A stretch of 64,000 bases of DNA from CAZKRL01 sp964555295 (GCA_964555295.1 CAZKRL010000012.1:6615-70614); one strand, 5' to 3'. Positions 16,819 to 26,766 are shown, numbered from the stretch's first letter. The notes: generated from the sequence alone by a model not told the origin. Numbers and translations: made by a program.

Positions 16819-17295
16819 TTATTTCTGCTTTAAGAGACTATTGGCATTGGCAATCCATGCATCCGGACCGCCAGCAAGGTACCCGGATTGTCCGATGGGT
16901 TGAAAATTAACAGTGCTGTCATCGTTCATCTGTGGCGTTACAAAATGTACGGTTGGAAATCCTTGTACGCCGAAAATCTGTTGTAAGGTGTTGTTCTGAT
17001 TTTGAAGCTCCTGTGGCAATGCTTTTCTGCGCGGGAAATCTAGCTCCACAAGTATTACATTTTCTTTAGACCACTGAGTGAATTTGTCACTGTGAAAGAC
17101 TTCGTTCTGAAGCCGAATGCACCATCCACACCAGTCACTTCCGGTAAAGAAGAGAAACATGGGTTTGCCGGTTTCGATGGATTTCTGGATAGCTACATTG
17201 ACATCCGTGAGCCATTCTTGATTGCCAAGGCCTTGCCCTGCAACCTGCAGAGAGATGGTAAGTGACGCAATGACTGCGAGTATGAATATTTTCAT
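16819..17295 (-). CDS. Secreted thioredoxin-fold protein with CGWC motif
   Basis: The 158-residue product has a signal peptide ending near VAGQGLG, then a thioredoxin fold with active site DWCGWCIRLQ and the cis-proline GFPTVHF. The pattern (KPMFLFFTGSDWCGWC) is the DUF255/thioredoxin_7-like type common in Bacteroidota. It should reduce or isomerise disulphides in the periplasm. The partner is unknown, and no DsbD-like gene is adjacent. It lies 6 bp ahead of the SRAP gene. Confidence 0.88.
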   Translation of the reverse strand: MKIFILAVIASLTISLQVAGQGLGNQEWLTDVNVAIQKSIETGKPMFLFFTGSDWCGWCIRLQNEVFHSDKFTQWSKENVILVELDFPRRKALPQELQNQNNTLQQIFGVQGFPTVHFVTPQMNDDSTVNFQPIGQSGYLAGGPDAWIANANSLLKQK

Positions 17296-17340
17296 GAATC
17301 AAAAGTAATCGCTGATGCTATTAGGGGATGAGATTAAATT

Positions 17341-18843
17341 TTATTTAACGTCTTGCATCAATTTGCGAATCATGGGCGATATCAATATGAGCAATACACC
17401 TGCAGCAATGGCGTACCACGCAAAGTCATGGTATCCTTGGGTGTAGATGTTGAGTTTCTCAGTGGGTGTCGCATCGGGATCAGGTGATATACTCGCACCG
17501 AAAAGTCCGGCTACATATTGTCCATACGCACTCGCCAGAAACCACATTCCCATCATAAATCCTTGAAGTCGCTCAGGAGCCAGTTTGGTCATTATTGAAA
17601 GCCCAATTGGTGATAGGCACAGCTCTCCAAGTGTTACCGCGAAATAAGCAACGGTAAACATATCGAGTGATGATATGCCGTTGGTGTCTGCAAAAAACCT
17701 TCCTGAAAAGAAAAGCATATATCCTATTCCAAGAAATAGAAATCCAATTCCGAACTTCACTACGGTGTTGGGCTCTTTATTCCTTTTCGCCAGCCATACC
17801 CAAATCGTTCCTGCTACCGCAGCAAAAGCAATAACAAAAGCCGAGTTGGCAGAGTTATTAACTCCGTTGGGGTCGAGGTGAATGAATCCAAGCAATTCCG
17901 AGCTGAGGTGGTTGGCTGCATATATGCTGAGTGAGCCACCGGCTTGTTCGAAGATGGCCCAAAAGACGATGGAAAAGAAGATGAAGAATAATGCTGCGAT
18001 CAGCTTCTTGGCCTCTGCTGTTGTGCCCTTGCTCATTTCGTAGGCCAGGTATATCAGACTAAACGGACCGATGGCGTACATGAAATAATCGGTATACTCT
18101 GTATTCGCCACCATAATTACAATTGCCGGAATGGCAATCAACCCGCCGATGTATACTGCTACATCTTCCCATAGCCAAGTTTTACCTGTTGCATTTTGAA
18201 GTGGCGATAATCCGATAGGCCCCAGTTCTTTCCGTGTTCGTGTGAATGTGATCAGACTTATGGTCATCACCAGCGCTGCCAGGCCAAATGCAACGTTCCA
18301 TGTAAGATCCGCAGGGATGGTTCCCGATAAAAATTCACCCTTACCAATGGAGATGCAGAAGTATCCGCCGAGTAATGCCCCTACATTGATGCCTGCATAG
18401 AACAGTGAAAATCCATCATCGCGTCTGCTGTCGCCTTGTCTGTACAACTGACCCACCATACTCGAAATATTCGGCTTGAAGAATCCGGTGCCCACCACAT
18501 TAAATGCTATGCCCCAAAAGAAAAATTCTTTCGGATCAATGGCAAGAATGATGCTGCCGGTGATCATCAGCAATCCACCCCAGAAAAGCGACTTGCGGAA
18601 ACCCAGAATCTTATCAGCAAACAAACCACCGATGAAGGTAAATGCATAGACCCACGCTTGGGTTGCACCATACTGGAGGTTGGCCGCCTTTTCATCCATG
18701 AAGAGTTGAGTAACCATGAAATAGGTGAGCATGCCACGCATTCCATAGAAGCAGAAGCGTTCCCACATTTCAGAGAAGAAGAGATACCACAATTGCTTCG
18801 GGTATTTGCCCTGAAAGCTTTGAATTTGTTCGATGGTTTGCAT
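17341..18843 (-). CDS. POT/PTR2 family proton-dependent peptide transporter
   Basis: The 500-residue major facilitator has the POT signature ExxERFxxxG near its start (EMWERFCFYGMRG) and GTGFFKPNISSMVGQLY plus FSLFYAGINVGALLG, the PTR2 motifs. About 14 hydrophobic segments are visible. It imports di- and tripeptides with protons across the inner membrane. The family is strongly represented in Bacteroidota that feed on protein. The SRPBCC gene 11 bp upstream on the same strand may be co-transcribed. Confidence 0.93.
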   Translation of the reverse strand: MQTIEQIQSFQGKYPKQLWYLFFSEMWERFCFYGMRGMLTYFMVTQLFMDEKAANLQYGATQAWVYAFTFIGGLFADKILGFRKSLFWGGLLMITGSIILAIDPKEFFFWGIAFNVVGTGFFKPNISSMVGQLYRQGDSRRDDGFSLFYAGINVGALLGGYFCISIGKGEFLSGTIPADLTWNVAFGLAALVMTISLITFTRTRKELGPIGLSPLQNATGKTWLWEDVAVYIGGLIAIPAIVIMVANTEYTDYFMYAIGPFSLIYLAYEMSKGTTAEAKKLIAALFFIFFSIVFWAIFEQAGGSLSIYAANHLSSELLGFIHLDPNGVNNSANSAFVIAFAAVAGTIWVWLAKRNKEPNTVVKFGIGFLFLGIGYMLFFSGRFFADTNGISSLDMFTVAYFAVTLGELCLSPIGLSIMTKLAPERLQGFMMGMWFLASAYGQYVAGLFGASISPDPDATPTEKLNIYTQGYHDFAWYAIAAGVLLILISPMIRKLMQDVK

Positions 18844-18854
18844 ACTTTTTTGTT

Positions 18855-19388
18855 CTAATGTGTTTCGAGCACGTTTTTCAAATTGTTTAGTCCGCCTTCA
18901 ATATCTTTCCCTAACATGCCGTCCATATCCATGAATAGAAGAAATATGTTCATTGGGAATGAGGAGTTGCCGTAGAATTTCCATGCTACTTCTGTTGTGG
19001 AGCTATCAATGGCTGTGATATTCATCTCCGAATTGCCAACGGATTCAAATGGTTCTTTGAATCGCACCTCTGTTCTAACTTGGTTGAAAGGTTGAAGCGA
19101 TTTGATTTCTTGTTCACCTGAACCCACCGAATCGATCTCACTTTTCCAACCCAGAATAAAACCAACCTCACCATCCGTTCCTGAAAAATAGATTTCCTGT
19201 TTCGGATCCATCTTTGCCCAAACGCTATAATGCCGCTGGTTCTGCAGGAATCTGAGGTAGTGATACACAACTTCCTGTTCTCTGTTAATTTGAATATTTC
19301 TTGTAACCTCATAACCAGATGGGGCAACGATGGAGAGGATTACGATTACGATCGCAAAACCTCCCAGAATATATAGAATTTTTTTCAT
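18855..19388 (-). CDS. SRPBCC family membrane-anchored protein
   Basis: ATG at 19388 gives 177 residues beginning with a hydrophobic anchor (MKKILYILGGFAIVIVILS). The remainder is an SRPBCC/START-like fold: YEVTRNIQINREQEVVYHYL, WAKMDPKQEIYFSGTDGEVGFILGW and a C-terminal helix IEGGLNNLKNVLETH. This family binds hydrophobic ligands in a deep pocket. The ligand cannot be told, and no catalytic residue stands out. Gene order suggests transcription together with the peptide transporter. Confidence 0.85.
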   Translation of the reverse strand: MKKILYILGGFAIVIVILSIVAPSGYEVTRNIQINREQEVVYHYLRFLQNQRHYSVWAKMDPKQEIYFSGTDGEVGFILGWKSEIDSVGSGEQEIKSLQPFNQVRTEVRFKEPFESVGNSEMNITAIDSSTTEVAWKFYGNSSFPMNIFLLFMDMDGMLGKDIEGGLNNLKNVLETH

Positions 19389-19615
19389 GGGATAAATGTG
19401 GTTCGAAAATCTCACTCCTACAAATGCATGGTGCTATGATGTTGATATAACTGAAAGTGCGCTGGTTCTTTCATGATTGCTCTTTATTGATGATGCACTT
19501 ATGCATATCATTTGCTTGCATTCGACGCGTAACTTTTAGGATTATATGAGTGAATGTAAGTGCAAAATATCGAGCTACTGAAATTCTGAATTGCATCTGG
19601 GTTTACTTTCGCGAG

Positions 19616-20149
19616 ATGAACCGAGATAAAGTTTTTGCACGTGAAACATTGGCCACCGCAACTCACCTGGTACTGCCAGAGAATACCAATACATTAGGGA
19701 ATTTAATGGGTGGACAATTGTTGAACTGGATGGATGTTATCTCTGCCATTTCTGCACATCGTCATTGTCGCAGAATAGTTGTAACTGCCGCCGTAAATAA
19801 TGTTTCATTTCAATATCCTATCAAGTTGGGCGATGTTGTGACCATTGAGGCAAAGGTTTCGCGGTCATTCAATTCTTCGATGGAGGTCTACATGGAGGTT
19901 TTCGTAGAACATGCACAGACGGGTGAACGTAAGAAATGCAATGAGGCGAACTACACTTTTGTTGCTGTTGATCAAATTGGAAGTGCCATACCTGTGCCTG
20001 AGCTCGTGCCTGAGTCGGATGAGGAGAAGCGCAGGTTTGATGGTGCATTGCGTCGACGCCAACTCAAATTGATTCTTGCCGGCAAAATGAAACCTGATGA
20101 AGCAACTGAACTTAAGGCGTTGTTTGTGGAGCCCAAAGCTTTTCAATAG
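19616..20149 (+). CDS. Acyl-CoA thioesterase (hotdog fold)
   Basis: ATG at 19616 gives 177 residues; a longer reading from 19550 adds unconserved sequence. The hotdog core is clear: TATHLVLPENTNTLGNLMGGQLLNWMD, where N and D are the usual catalytic residues of the YciA/BFIT group, followed by NVSFQYPIKLGDVVTIEAKV. It should hydrolyse fatty acyl-CoA in the cytosol. Its last 38 bases overlap the 3' end of the convergent glycosyltransferase gene. Confidence 0.9.
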   Translation: MNRDKVFARETLATATHLVLPENTNTLGNLMGGQLLNWMDVISAISAHRHCRRIVVTAAVNNVSFQYPIKLGDVVTIEAKVSRSFNSSMEVYMEVFVEHAQTGERKKCNEANYTFVAVDQIGSAIPVPELVPESDEEKRRFDGALRRRQLKLILAGKMKPDEATELKALFVEPKAFQ

Positions 20150-21122
20150 CTTCTACGATCATTGCAATGTCTACCGTGTCGATGCACTTTCTGCGCATTC
20201 TGAATTTGCATCGGTTGCCTAATTTCGAGCATGGACGATTTCGCCACGGCAACCAGCCTCTTTTGGGCGGCTCAATTTCTATGCTCCCTTCTGCCGGTAA
20301 GTATGGCCCCATGCCCAAACGAGAGGATGTGCAACCCCAGATCATGATGATTTTTTTACGCAGAGCACATGCCATATGCATCAAACCTGTATCACCGCAA
20401 ATGACCAATTCAGATTGTTTGAGGATGTCGGCACTCTCCTCCAAAGTCCATCGTCCGCAACCATTGAAAATTCTATCAGGCGCAATCGCAGCCAGTACCT
20501 TTCCAGTTTCAATGTCATCAGTTCCACCAAGTAATGCAATAGGGTAGGGGATACGTTGGCACAATTGTTCAAGTCTTGGTCGGCTGAATTTCTTTCCCTC
20601 GTGCGCTGCACCAATAGCCAGTGCAACGTAGGGTGTCTTCAAGATGGGCGGGCGGCCAGTGATTCCCTGACGGATGAAAAAGTCGAGACCAAGGCCATCA
20701 TCACTCACGCCAAAGGCACCCAGACATTCCATATATCGATCAACAATGTGTTGATCAGGCAAGAGATCGATTCCTAATCTGACGAGAATCCACTTGCGGA
20801 TATTGAGTTTGCGAAGCGCAAATGAAAGTACCTTAAGCCGGCGTCGCACAATGCGGGAACGCAGGTTGTTTTGCAAGTCAATGATGTAGTCAAAATCAAC
20901 CTTTTCTAACTCGGGCAATATTTCTTGAACACTGTTTTCAATACTATGCACAACATCCACGTGAGGGTTTGCTTTAAGGATATCAGTGAACTTACTCTTG
21001 GTGAGGTAGTGAACTATAACCTCTCCCTCAAGTTGTGTTTTGAGCGCTCTCAGAACGGGTGTGGTGAGCACAATGTCTCCAATGGAGCTGAAGCGAATAA
21101 CTAATATGTGGCATGTCGACAT
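20112..21122 (-). CDS. Glycosyltransferase family 9 (heptosyltransferase-like)
   Basis: ATG at 21122 gives 336 residues starting MSTCHILVIRFSSIGDIVLTTPVLRAL, the GT9 N-terminal signature. The C-terminal Rossmann half has the nucleotide-sugar region SELVICGDTGLMHMACALRKKIIMIWG. GT9 enzymes add heptose or related sugars to the lipopolysaccharide core using ADP-heptose. The exact donor is inferred from the family only. It is divergent from tatD across about 50 bp. Confidence 0.9.
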   Translation of the reverse strand: MSTCHILVIRFSSIGDIVLTTPVLRALKTQLEGEVIVHYLTKSKFTDILKANPHVDVVHSIENSVQEILPELEKVDFDYIIDLQNNLRSRIVRRRLKVLSFALRKLNIRKWILVRLGIDLLPDQHIVDRYMECLGAFGVSDDGLGLDFFIRQGITGRPPILKTPYVALAIGAAHEGKKFSRPRLEQLCQRIPYPIALLGGTDDIETGKVLAAIAPDRIFNGCGRWTLEESADILKQSELVICGDTGLMHMACALRKKIIMIWGCTSSRLGMGPYLPAEGSIEIEPPKRGWLPWRNRPCSKLGNRCKFRMRRKCIDTVDIAMIVEAIEKLWAPQTTP

Positions 21123-21174
21123 CTGCGGCAAATATGCTTCATATGTTGTGAATCGGTCGATATAGATTTGCAAG

Positions 21175-21951
21175 GTGAAATTAGATTGGATTGATACCCA
21201 CGCTCACTTGTACCAGCAGGCGTTTGGTGACGACATTTCTGAGGTGGTCGATCGCGCCCTCAGTGCGGGTGTATCGCGAATTTTACTGCCCAATATTGAT
21301 CTAGGAAGTATTGCTCCGATGATGCAATTGTGCAATTCCTATCCCGAAGTTTTTCGACCCATGATGGGATTGCATCCATGCGATGTGAAGGCGGATTTTG
21401 AGGGAGTTCTGTCGCGAATGGAAGTACTATTCGCCCAGAATGAGTTCGTGGCCGTGGGCGAAACCGGAATGGATTTGTATTGGGATAAAAGCACCCGTGA
21501 CATTCAAATTGCAGCGTTTGAAATTCAGCTGGATTGGGCAATTCAAAAGAAGTTACCCATTGTAATTCACGCTCGTGACGCCTTTGAACCGCTGCTTGAG
21601 ATTTTGGATCGACGGATGCATGACGATTTACGCGGTGTCTTTCACTGCTTCACCGGAGATGCCAAAGTGGCCGCTCATATTTCTGAGTATGGGTCATTTT
21701 ATTTTGGTATAGGCGGGGTGCTAACGTATCCGAAATCTGGTCTGGAGCAAGTGATTCCGATGATTCCGTTGGATAGAATCCTCCTGGAAACCGACGCGCC
21801 GTATTTGCCTCCGGTACCTCATCGCGGTAAGCGCAATGAAAGCGCATACATGCTGCATGTTGCTGAAAAACTTGCAGGTATTTTGAATTTAGGCCTTGAT
21901 GACCTTTCTCGGGTGACAACGGATAATGCAAGACGTCTTTTTGAAATTTGA
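21175..21951 (+). CDS. tatD: TatD family metal-dependent hydrolase/DNase
   Basis: The 258-residue TIM-barrel product has the metal-binding motif THAHLY (H9, H11), VGETGMDLYW with the bridging glutamate, IVIHARD, VFHCFTGD and ILLETDAPYLPP, which are the family signatures in order. TatD-like enzymes are 3'-5' exonucleases with proposed roles in DNA repair and proofreading. The start is GTG at 21175, since no ATG fits upstream. The gene stands alone between gt9 and gyrB. Confidence 0.93.
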   Translation: MKLDWIDTHAHLYQQAFGDDISEVVDRALSAGVSRILLPNIDLGSIAPMMQLCNSYPEVFRPMMGLHPCDVKADFEGVLSRMEVLFAQNEFVAVGETGMDLYWDKSTRDIQIAAFEIQLDWAIQKKLPIVIHARDAFEPLLEILDRRMHDDLRGVFHCFTGDAKVAAHISEYGSFYFGIGGVLTYPKSGLEQVIPMIPLDRILLETDAPYLPPVPHRGKRNESAYMLHVAEKLAGILNLGLDDLSRVTTDNARRLFEI

Positions 21952-22135
21952 TTTCGATACACATTCAACTCATTGATTCCAAGAAAAAAAACAAAAAAGA
22001 ATGTGTATAATTTCCGTTTTTCTGTGCTTGCTTTCTTGTCGGTTACAAGCTTCATAACCCTACATTTGTCTGCCCATAAAAACCCTTTTATAAAAGGCGT
22101 TTGAAGGCATAAATCAATGAATTTAATTTTTAATC

Positions 22136-24094
22136 ATGAGTGAAGAGGAAAAGATAATTGCACAAGGAAGTTACACAGCTGATAATATTCAAAGTCTTGA
22201 AGGAATGGAGCACGTTAGAATGCGTCCTTCCATGTACATTGGTGATACTGGTTTGCGAGGTTTGCATCACCTTGTTTACGAGGTAGTAGACAACTCTATC
22301 GACGAGGCGTTGGCGGGTCATTGCGACTCTGTTCATGTTACAATTCTTGAGGATAACGGTATCAAGGTGACAGACAATGGTCGCGGTATACCGGTGGATT
22401 TACACAAGAAAGAAGGAGTTTCTGCTCTGCAGGTCGTAATGACCAAGATTGGTGCAGGAGGTAAATTTGATAAAGGTTCCTATAAAGTTTCAGGCGGTCT
22501 TCATGGTGTAGGGGTAAGTTGCGTGAATGCACTATCCATACACATGAAAACGGAGGTTCACCGGGATGGTAAGAAATGGGTGCAGGAATACAGCAAGGGC
22601 AAGCCATTGTTTGACGTGCGAGAGGATGGCGCTACAAGTCTGCAAGGAACTCATCAGACCTTCAAGCCAGATCCTTCCATTTTTGATGTTCTGGAATACA
22701 ATTACCTAACACTTGCCAATCGTCTGCGTGAGTTGTCATTTTTGAACAAGGGAATTACGCTCACTCTAACAGATCGTCGCGAGCCTCTTGAAGAAGGCGG
22801 ATTTAAATCCGATACATTTCATTCTACCGAGGGTTTGATAGAGTTCGTGAAATATCTCGACGAAACCCGTCCGCCCATCATTCAGCGAATCATTCACATG
22901 GAGCGCACCGATGGTGAGATTCCTGTGGAGGTGGCCATGGTATACAATGACTCATTCAACGAGAATGTTCATAGTTACGTAAACAATATCAATACCCATG
23001 AAGGTGGTACGCACTTGAGCGGCTTCCGCAGAGGGTTAACTGCAACGTTAAAAGCATTCGCCGAAAAAAGCGGAATGTTGGAGAAATTGAAGATTGATAT
23101 TTCTCCTGATGATTTTCGTGAAGGACTCACCGCTGTTGTCTCTGTAAAGGTGGCTGAGCCGCAGTTTGAAGGCCAGACTAAAACAAAACTGGGTAACAAA
23201 GAAGCGGTGTCGCCGGTAAGTCAAGTTGTGTCAGAAATGCTTGAATCTTATCTTGAGGAGAATCCTACAGATGCGCGCCAGATTGTTCAGAAGGTTGTAC
23301 TTGCGGCACAAGCGAGACATGCAGCAAGAAAAGCAAGGGAACTTGTACAACGTAAAGGAGTCGGAGGTGGCGGTGGTTTACCGGGAAAGCTCGCGGATTG
23401 CGCTGAAAAAGACCCATCGAAGTCGGAGTTATTTCTGGTCGAGGGTGATTCAGCGGGTGGTACGGCCAAGCAGGGGAGAGACCGAAATTTCCAAGCAATA
23501 TTGCCGCTGAGAGGGAAAATCTTAAATGTTGAGAAGGCAATGCAGCATAAGATTTTTGAGAATGAAGAAATCCGAAACATGTACACCGCATTGGGTGTAA
23601 GTATAGGAACGGAAGAAGACTCTAAGGCCTTGAATCTCACAAAGCTGCGCTATCACAAGATTGTGATCATGTGCGATGCTGATGTGGATGGAAGCCATAT
23701 CGAAACTCTCATCCTGACCTTCTACTTCAGACACATGAAGGAACTCATTGAACAAGGTTTTATCTATATAGCAACCCCGCCACTTTACCTCGTGAAAAAA
23801 GGCAATAAGGCCGAGTACGCATGGAATGAAGAACAACGCGATGCACTCATTGCCGAAATGAAAGGCGCTTCTGAAAGCAGCGTAAACGTACAACGATACA
23901 AGGGTCTTGGTGAGATGAACGCTGAGCAGTTGTGGGAAACCACAATGAATCCAGCCAATCGCACGCTACGCCGCGTGACGATAGAAAACGCGGCAGAATG
24001 CGACCATATCTTTTCAATGCTAATGGGCGATGAGGTGCCTCCGCGTCGAGCATTCATTGAGGCCAATGCGCGGTACGCAAAGATTGACGCATAA
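22136..24094 (+). CDS. gyrB: DNA gyrase subunit B
   Basis: The 652-residue product is full length for a Bacteroidota GyrB. The GHKL ATPase shows MRPSMYIGDTG, EVVDNSIDEALAG, DNGRGIPVD and GGLHGVGVSCVNALS. The TOPRIM domain has EGDSAGGTAKQGRDRNFQ at about residues 435-452 and the acidic metal site DADVDGSHI. The C-terminal YKGLGEMNAEQLWETTMNP is the standard signature. With GyrA it introduces negative supercoils. It is monocistronic, with a 184-bp leader holding the 14-bp palindrome CCTTTTATAAAAGG (22084-22097). Confidence 0.98.
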   Translation: MSEEEKIIAQGSYTADNIQSLEGMEHVRMRPSMYIGDTGLRGLHHLVYEVVDNSIDEALAGHCDSVHVTILEDNGIKVTDNGRGIPVDLHKKEGVSALQVVMTKIGAGGKFDKGSYKVSGGLHGVGVSCVNALSIHMKTEVHRDGKKWVQEYSKGKPLFDVREDGATSLQGTHQTFKPDPSIFDVLEYNYLTLANRLRELSFLNKGITLTLTDRREPLEEGGFKSDTFHSTEGLIEFVKYLDETRPPIIQRIIHMERTDGEIPVEVAMVYNDSFNENVHSYVNNINTHEGGTHLSGFRRGLTATLKAFAEKSGMLEKLKIDISPDDFREGLTAVVSVKVAEPQFEGQTKTKLGNKEAVSPVSQVVSEMLESYLEENPTDARQIVQKVVLAAQARHAARKARELVQRKGVGGGGGLPGKLADCAEKDPSKSELFLVEGDSAGGTAKQGRDRNFQAILPLRGKILNVEKAMQHKIFENEEIRNMYTALGVSIGTEEDSKALNLTKLRYHKIVIMCDADVDGSHIETLILTFYFRHMKELIEQGFIYIATPPLYLVKKGNKAEYAWNEEQRDALIAEMKGASESSVNVQRYKGLGEMNAEQLWETTMNPANRTLRRVTIENAAECDHIFSMLMGDEVPPRRAFIEANARYAKIDA

Positions 24095-24145
24095 TCCAAA
24101 AGGTAGATAGACCATATTAAATCGGAGGATAAGGTAACTACGCTC

Positions 24146-24910
24146 TCATACGTTGTATTCCCGACCCTTAACATCGAGAATTCGCGTTGTCTTCTTCAAA
24201 AAACGAAGGATAAAAAAAAGCGGTAGGTTGATAATCAGCAAAACGCCCCAAAAAGTAGAAACGCTATCCTGCCATCCTGTGTAGCCGAAGTGTATGTAGG
24301 TCTTGAGTGCATCGACTAACGCAAATGATAGAAATACAGCAAAGAAACCGCTGTATTCCCTCTTAAGAACATTGCGCATTGAAAACGATTCTCCGGAAGA
24401 TTGGAACCTTGATAGTGAGGGAATGAAGGCCGGAATGGACTCGGCCCATTTCTCATAGATGTTGCCAAATTTCCGCCTCAGGAATTGTTCTTCGGCGAGC
24501 ATGATGCGCTCGTAATAAAGCCAGAACAACAGTATGCAAATGACGGTAAACCAATGGTTGCCGACATACATGATGATGCCAAGCCACATAAAGAAATTAC
24601 CGAGGTAAAGTGGATGGCGAACGGTGGAGTATATTCCTTTGGTATTCAAAACTTCGGCTACCTGACCTTCTTTCGTATTTCTTCCGCTGGTGCCTTTGGG
24701 AGTATATCCAATCGTTATTGCTCTGATGGTCTGGCCGGACATAGAAATGATGAGGCAAATAATCGCCCATTGGAAATTGTAAATGGGTTGGTGTGAATCT
24801 GCATCCAAGACAATTATTATAGACGCTAAAACATAAAGTATCAAGGGTAAGAAACTTCTCCATCGGAACAGCCAATTTCCCGATTTTTCAAATTCTTCTG
24901 TCAATGCCAT
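24146..24910 (-). CDS. Isoprenylcysteine methyltransferase-like membrane protein
   Basis: ATG at 24910 gives 254 residues and avoids overlap with the WbqC gene. The product has several helices and the ICMT/PEMT-type SAM-binding core: KGIYSTVRHPLYLGNFFMWLG followed by FWLYYERIMLAEEQFLRRKFG. This family methylates small or lipid substrates at the membrane. No prenylated proteins are expected in bacteria, so the substrate is probably a lipid or is unknown. It is the last gene of a DnaJ-WbqC-ICMT run. Confidence 0.85.
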   Translation of the reverse strand: MALTEEFEKSGNWLFRWRSFLPLILYVLASIIIVLDADSHQPIYNFQWAIICLIISMSGQTIRAITIGYTPKGTSGRNTKEGQVAEVLNTKGIYSTVRHPLYLGNFFMWLGIIMYVGNHWFTVICILLFWLYYERIMLAEEQFLRRKFGNIYEKWAESIPAFIPSLSRFQSSGESFSMRNVLKREYSGFFAVFLSFALVDALKTYIHFGYTGWQDSVSTFWGVLLIINLPLFFILRFLKKTTRILDVKGREYNV

Positions 24911-24953
24911 GGCGCGAATATGCGAATGAATTAGTTCAAAGAGGCGGTAATGT

Positions 24954-25568
24954 TCATGATTTACTTTGAATTGAAACTTGATGCATATAAAGGTTCGATT
25001 TTGGTCCAAGGTTCATGACTAAATCTATGATGGATAAATTATGTTGAAAGGGGTGTCGGTCTGAAAAGACTTGAGGGTATTCATTCTGCAACGGCCATTT
25101 ATGGTGAGGTTCCCATGCCTCGGAGTGCAATACTTCTTGTGTTTTTTGCCTTTCATGAATGGGTTTAGGGGTTATGCCCGATGATAGAATCCACTCAGTC
25201 ATTTCGAAATGAACATCAATAAGAAAGGTATGCTCATTATAAAAAATTCTCTGAAGCGCGGAGGAATAGTGCTCCCAAAATGCCGCTCGGGCATAGGCAG
25301 ATAATAACGTTCGCCAATGTACTCGTCGCCATTCATTTCCAGCAATGCGAATTTCTTTTATGGGTGTTCTGATTCCTTGGGTGCTTTCTACCGGTATAGT
25401 AAGCCAAATGGGCCCGTTAACCCCGAGTATTGAATAACGATTTCTCAAGCTTTGCTTTTGGTAGTGCATTTCGGTAGATACCTCGTGGCCGTCGATCCAA
25501 AGCTTCACCCATGGTATGGATGGAATTGCACAAGGCGGAATGAATCGAGGGGTTGTTTCGATGGTCAT
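24954..25568 (-). CDS. WbqC family protein
   Basis: The 204-residue product has the WbqC-like landmarks: PCAIPSIPWVKLWIDGHEV near the start, QKQSLRNRYSILGVNGPIWLTIPVE, then the histidine/tryptophan block WRRVHWRTLLSAYARAAFWEHY. WbqC-like proteins are often found in O-antigen or housekeeping settings in Bacteroidota and lack an assigned biochemical activity. Here the context is not a glycan cluster. The gene overlaps dnaJ-like by 4 bp (25565-25568). Confidence 0.88.
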   Translation of the reverse strand: MTIETTPRFIPPCAIPSIPWVKLWIDGHEVSTEMHYQKQSLRNRYSILGVNGPIWLTIPVESTQGIRTPIKEIRIAGNEWRRVHWRTLLSAYARAAFWEHYSSALQRIFYNEHTFLIDVHFEMTEWILSSGITPKPIHERQKTQEVLHSEAWEPHHKWPLQNEYPQVFSDRHPFQHNLSIIDLVMNLGPKSNLYMHQVSIQSKS

Positions 25569-26137
25569 TTTTGACGATCAGTTTTGAGTATATACCAATA
25601 GTAATATCCAAAAGAGGTAAGGATTAATCCCAAAATCGATGGAACGATGAAGTGGATTATCGGCTTTCTCCTTGCGATGGGCAGTTCAAGTTCTTTTATG
25701 TAGCTGTATATCGGGGCCGACAAAACAATAAGAAAAATCAACATGAAAACGAGGTTATATATCCAATTCATTCTTCTAAACCATTTCGGTGTATGATATT
25801 GTTCTCTATGTCTTCGGATGAAGTAGTCGATATCTCTCCGTTTCCCTATGTTTTGTTGATGTTTAACCCAGTTGTGATAGATTCTCTCGCGTCGTTCCAT
25901 TTCGGCCCGCGATCGTGAGTTTGCATTGCCGTATGCCTGCACCGAATCAAAGGACGCACGCTTTGCGGTGTCTGATAGGCATTCATAAGCCTCCTGAATT
26001 TCCTGAAAATAGGTCTTTGCAGCGGGGTCTGGGTTTTTATCGGGATGGTATCTTTTGGCGAGCTGAATGTATGACGTTCGTATTTCAGATTCACTTGCTG
26101 AAGCGTCTAATCCCAGAATCTGATAATAATCTTTCAT
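25565..26137 (-). CDS. DnaJ-domain membrane protein
   Basis: ATG at 26137 gives 190 residues starting MKDYYQILGLD. A complete J domain with the HPD tripeptide (KRYHPDKNPDPAAK) fills residues 1-65. A basic linker follows, then two hydrophobic segments at about 118-140 and 155-180. It is therefore a membrane-tethered J protein, expected to recruit and stimulate DnaK at the inner membrane. It lacks the G/F, zinc-finger and C-terminal domains of classical DnaJ. The first gene of a three-gene minus-strand run. Confidence 0.92.
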   Translation of the reverse strand: MKDYYQILGLDASASESEIRTSYIQLAKRYHPDKNPDPAAKTYFQEIQEAYECLSDTAKRASFDSVQAYGNANSRSRAEMERRERIYHNWVKHQQNIGKRRDIDYFIRRHREQYHTPKWFRRMNWIYNLVFMLIFLIVLSAPIYSYIKELELPIARRKPIIHFIVPSILGLILTSFGYYYWYILKTDRQK

Positions 26138-26248
26138 ACGGGGAGCCAAGTTAGGGGGAGTTTTTCTTTCACTTCCAATCTGGGAGACCTAGAGTTTGCG
26201 TTATGGCTTTAAAGGATAACTACATTTGCCCACTCAAATTTCAATACG

Positions 26249-26761
26249 TTGGATACTCGAATTATTAAGATTGCTTTTGCTGCAATGGTTATTTTCTTCA
26301 CGGGCTGGCTTTTTTTTACCGGCCATTGGGGATGGGGAATTTTCATGGTTTTGGCGGCAATTGTTTCTGTACTTGTATGTTTTAGGAGTCTGCGTTTGAT
26401 TATGGTCTTTTTTTATATCCGACAACAAAAATTGGATCCAGCTAAAAAGTGGCTTGCTCGAATAAATCCTGATCACCTCTGGAAGAGTCAAAAAGGATAT
26501 TATCACTTTATGGTAGGATCCACTGAGGTACAAACGCGCAGTATGGCCCAAAGTGAAAAAAGTTTTCGTCAGGCGCTTTCTCATGGTCTACGAATGGATC
26601 ATGACAAAGCGGCGGTTTATCTCAACCTTGCAGTGATAATGGGTAATAAGCGTAAAAAGCGGGAAGCGGTAACGTTTTTGAATGAGGCCAAACGCTACGA
26701 TACAAAAGGGTACATGAAAAACGAAATCAAGCAGGTACAAAAGATGCTGAATAGCATATAA
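26249..26761 (+). CDS. Small membrane protein with TPR-like region
   Basis: The 170-residue product has two hydrophobic helices (about 5-25 and 30-50) and then a soluble helical part resembling tetratricopeptide pairs (MAQSEKSFRQALSHGLRMDHDKAAVYLNLAVIMGNKRKKREAVTFLNEAK). It could act as an inner-membrane scaffold. TTG at 26249 is used as start because it keeps the first helix whole; ATG at 26285 is the alternative. It is divergent from the DnaJ gene. Confidence 0.72.
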   Translation: MDTRIIKIAFAAMVIFFTGWLFFTGHWGWGIFMVLAAIVSVLVCFRSLRLIMVFFYIRQQKLDPAKKWLARINPDHLWKSQKGYYHFMVGSTEVQTRSMAQSEKSFRQALSHGLRMDHDKAAVYLNLAVIMGNKRKKREAVTFLNEAKRYDTKGYMKNEIKQVQKMLNSI

Positions 26762-26766
26762 TTATT

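Noticed and set aside
22084..22097. Palindrome CCTTTTATAAAAGG before gyrB as a regulatory hairpin
   Set aside because: It has no loop and low stability; it could be a protein site but there is no supporting second copy.
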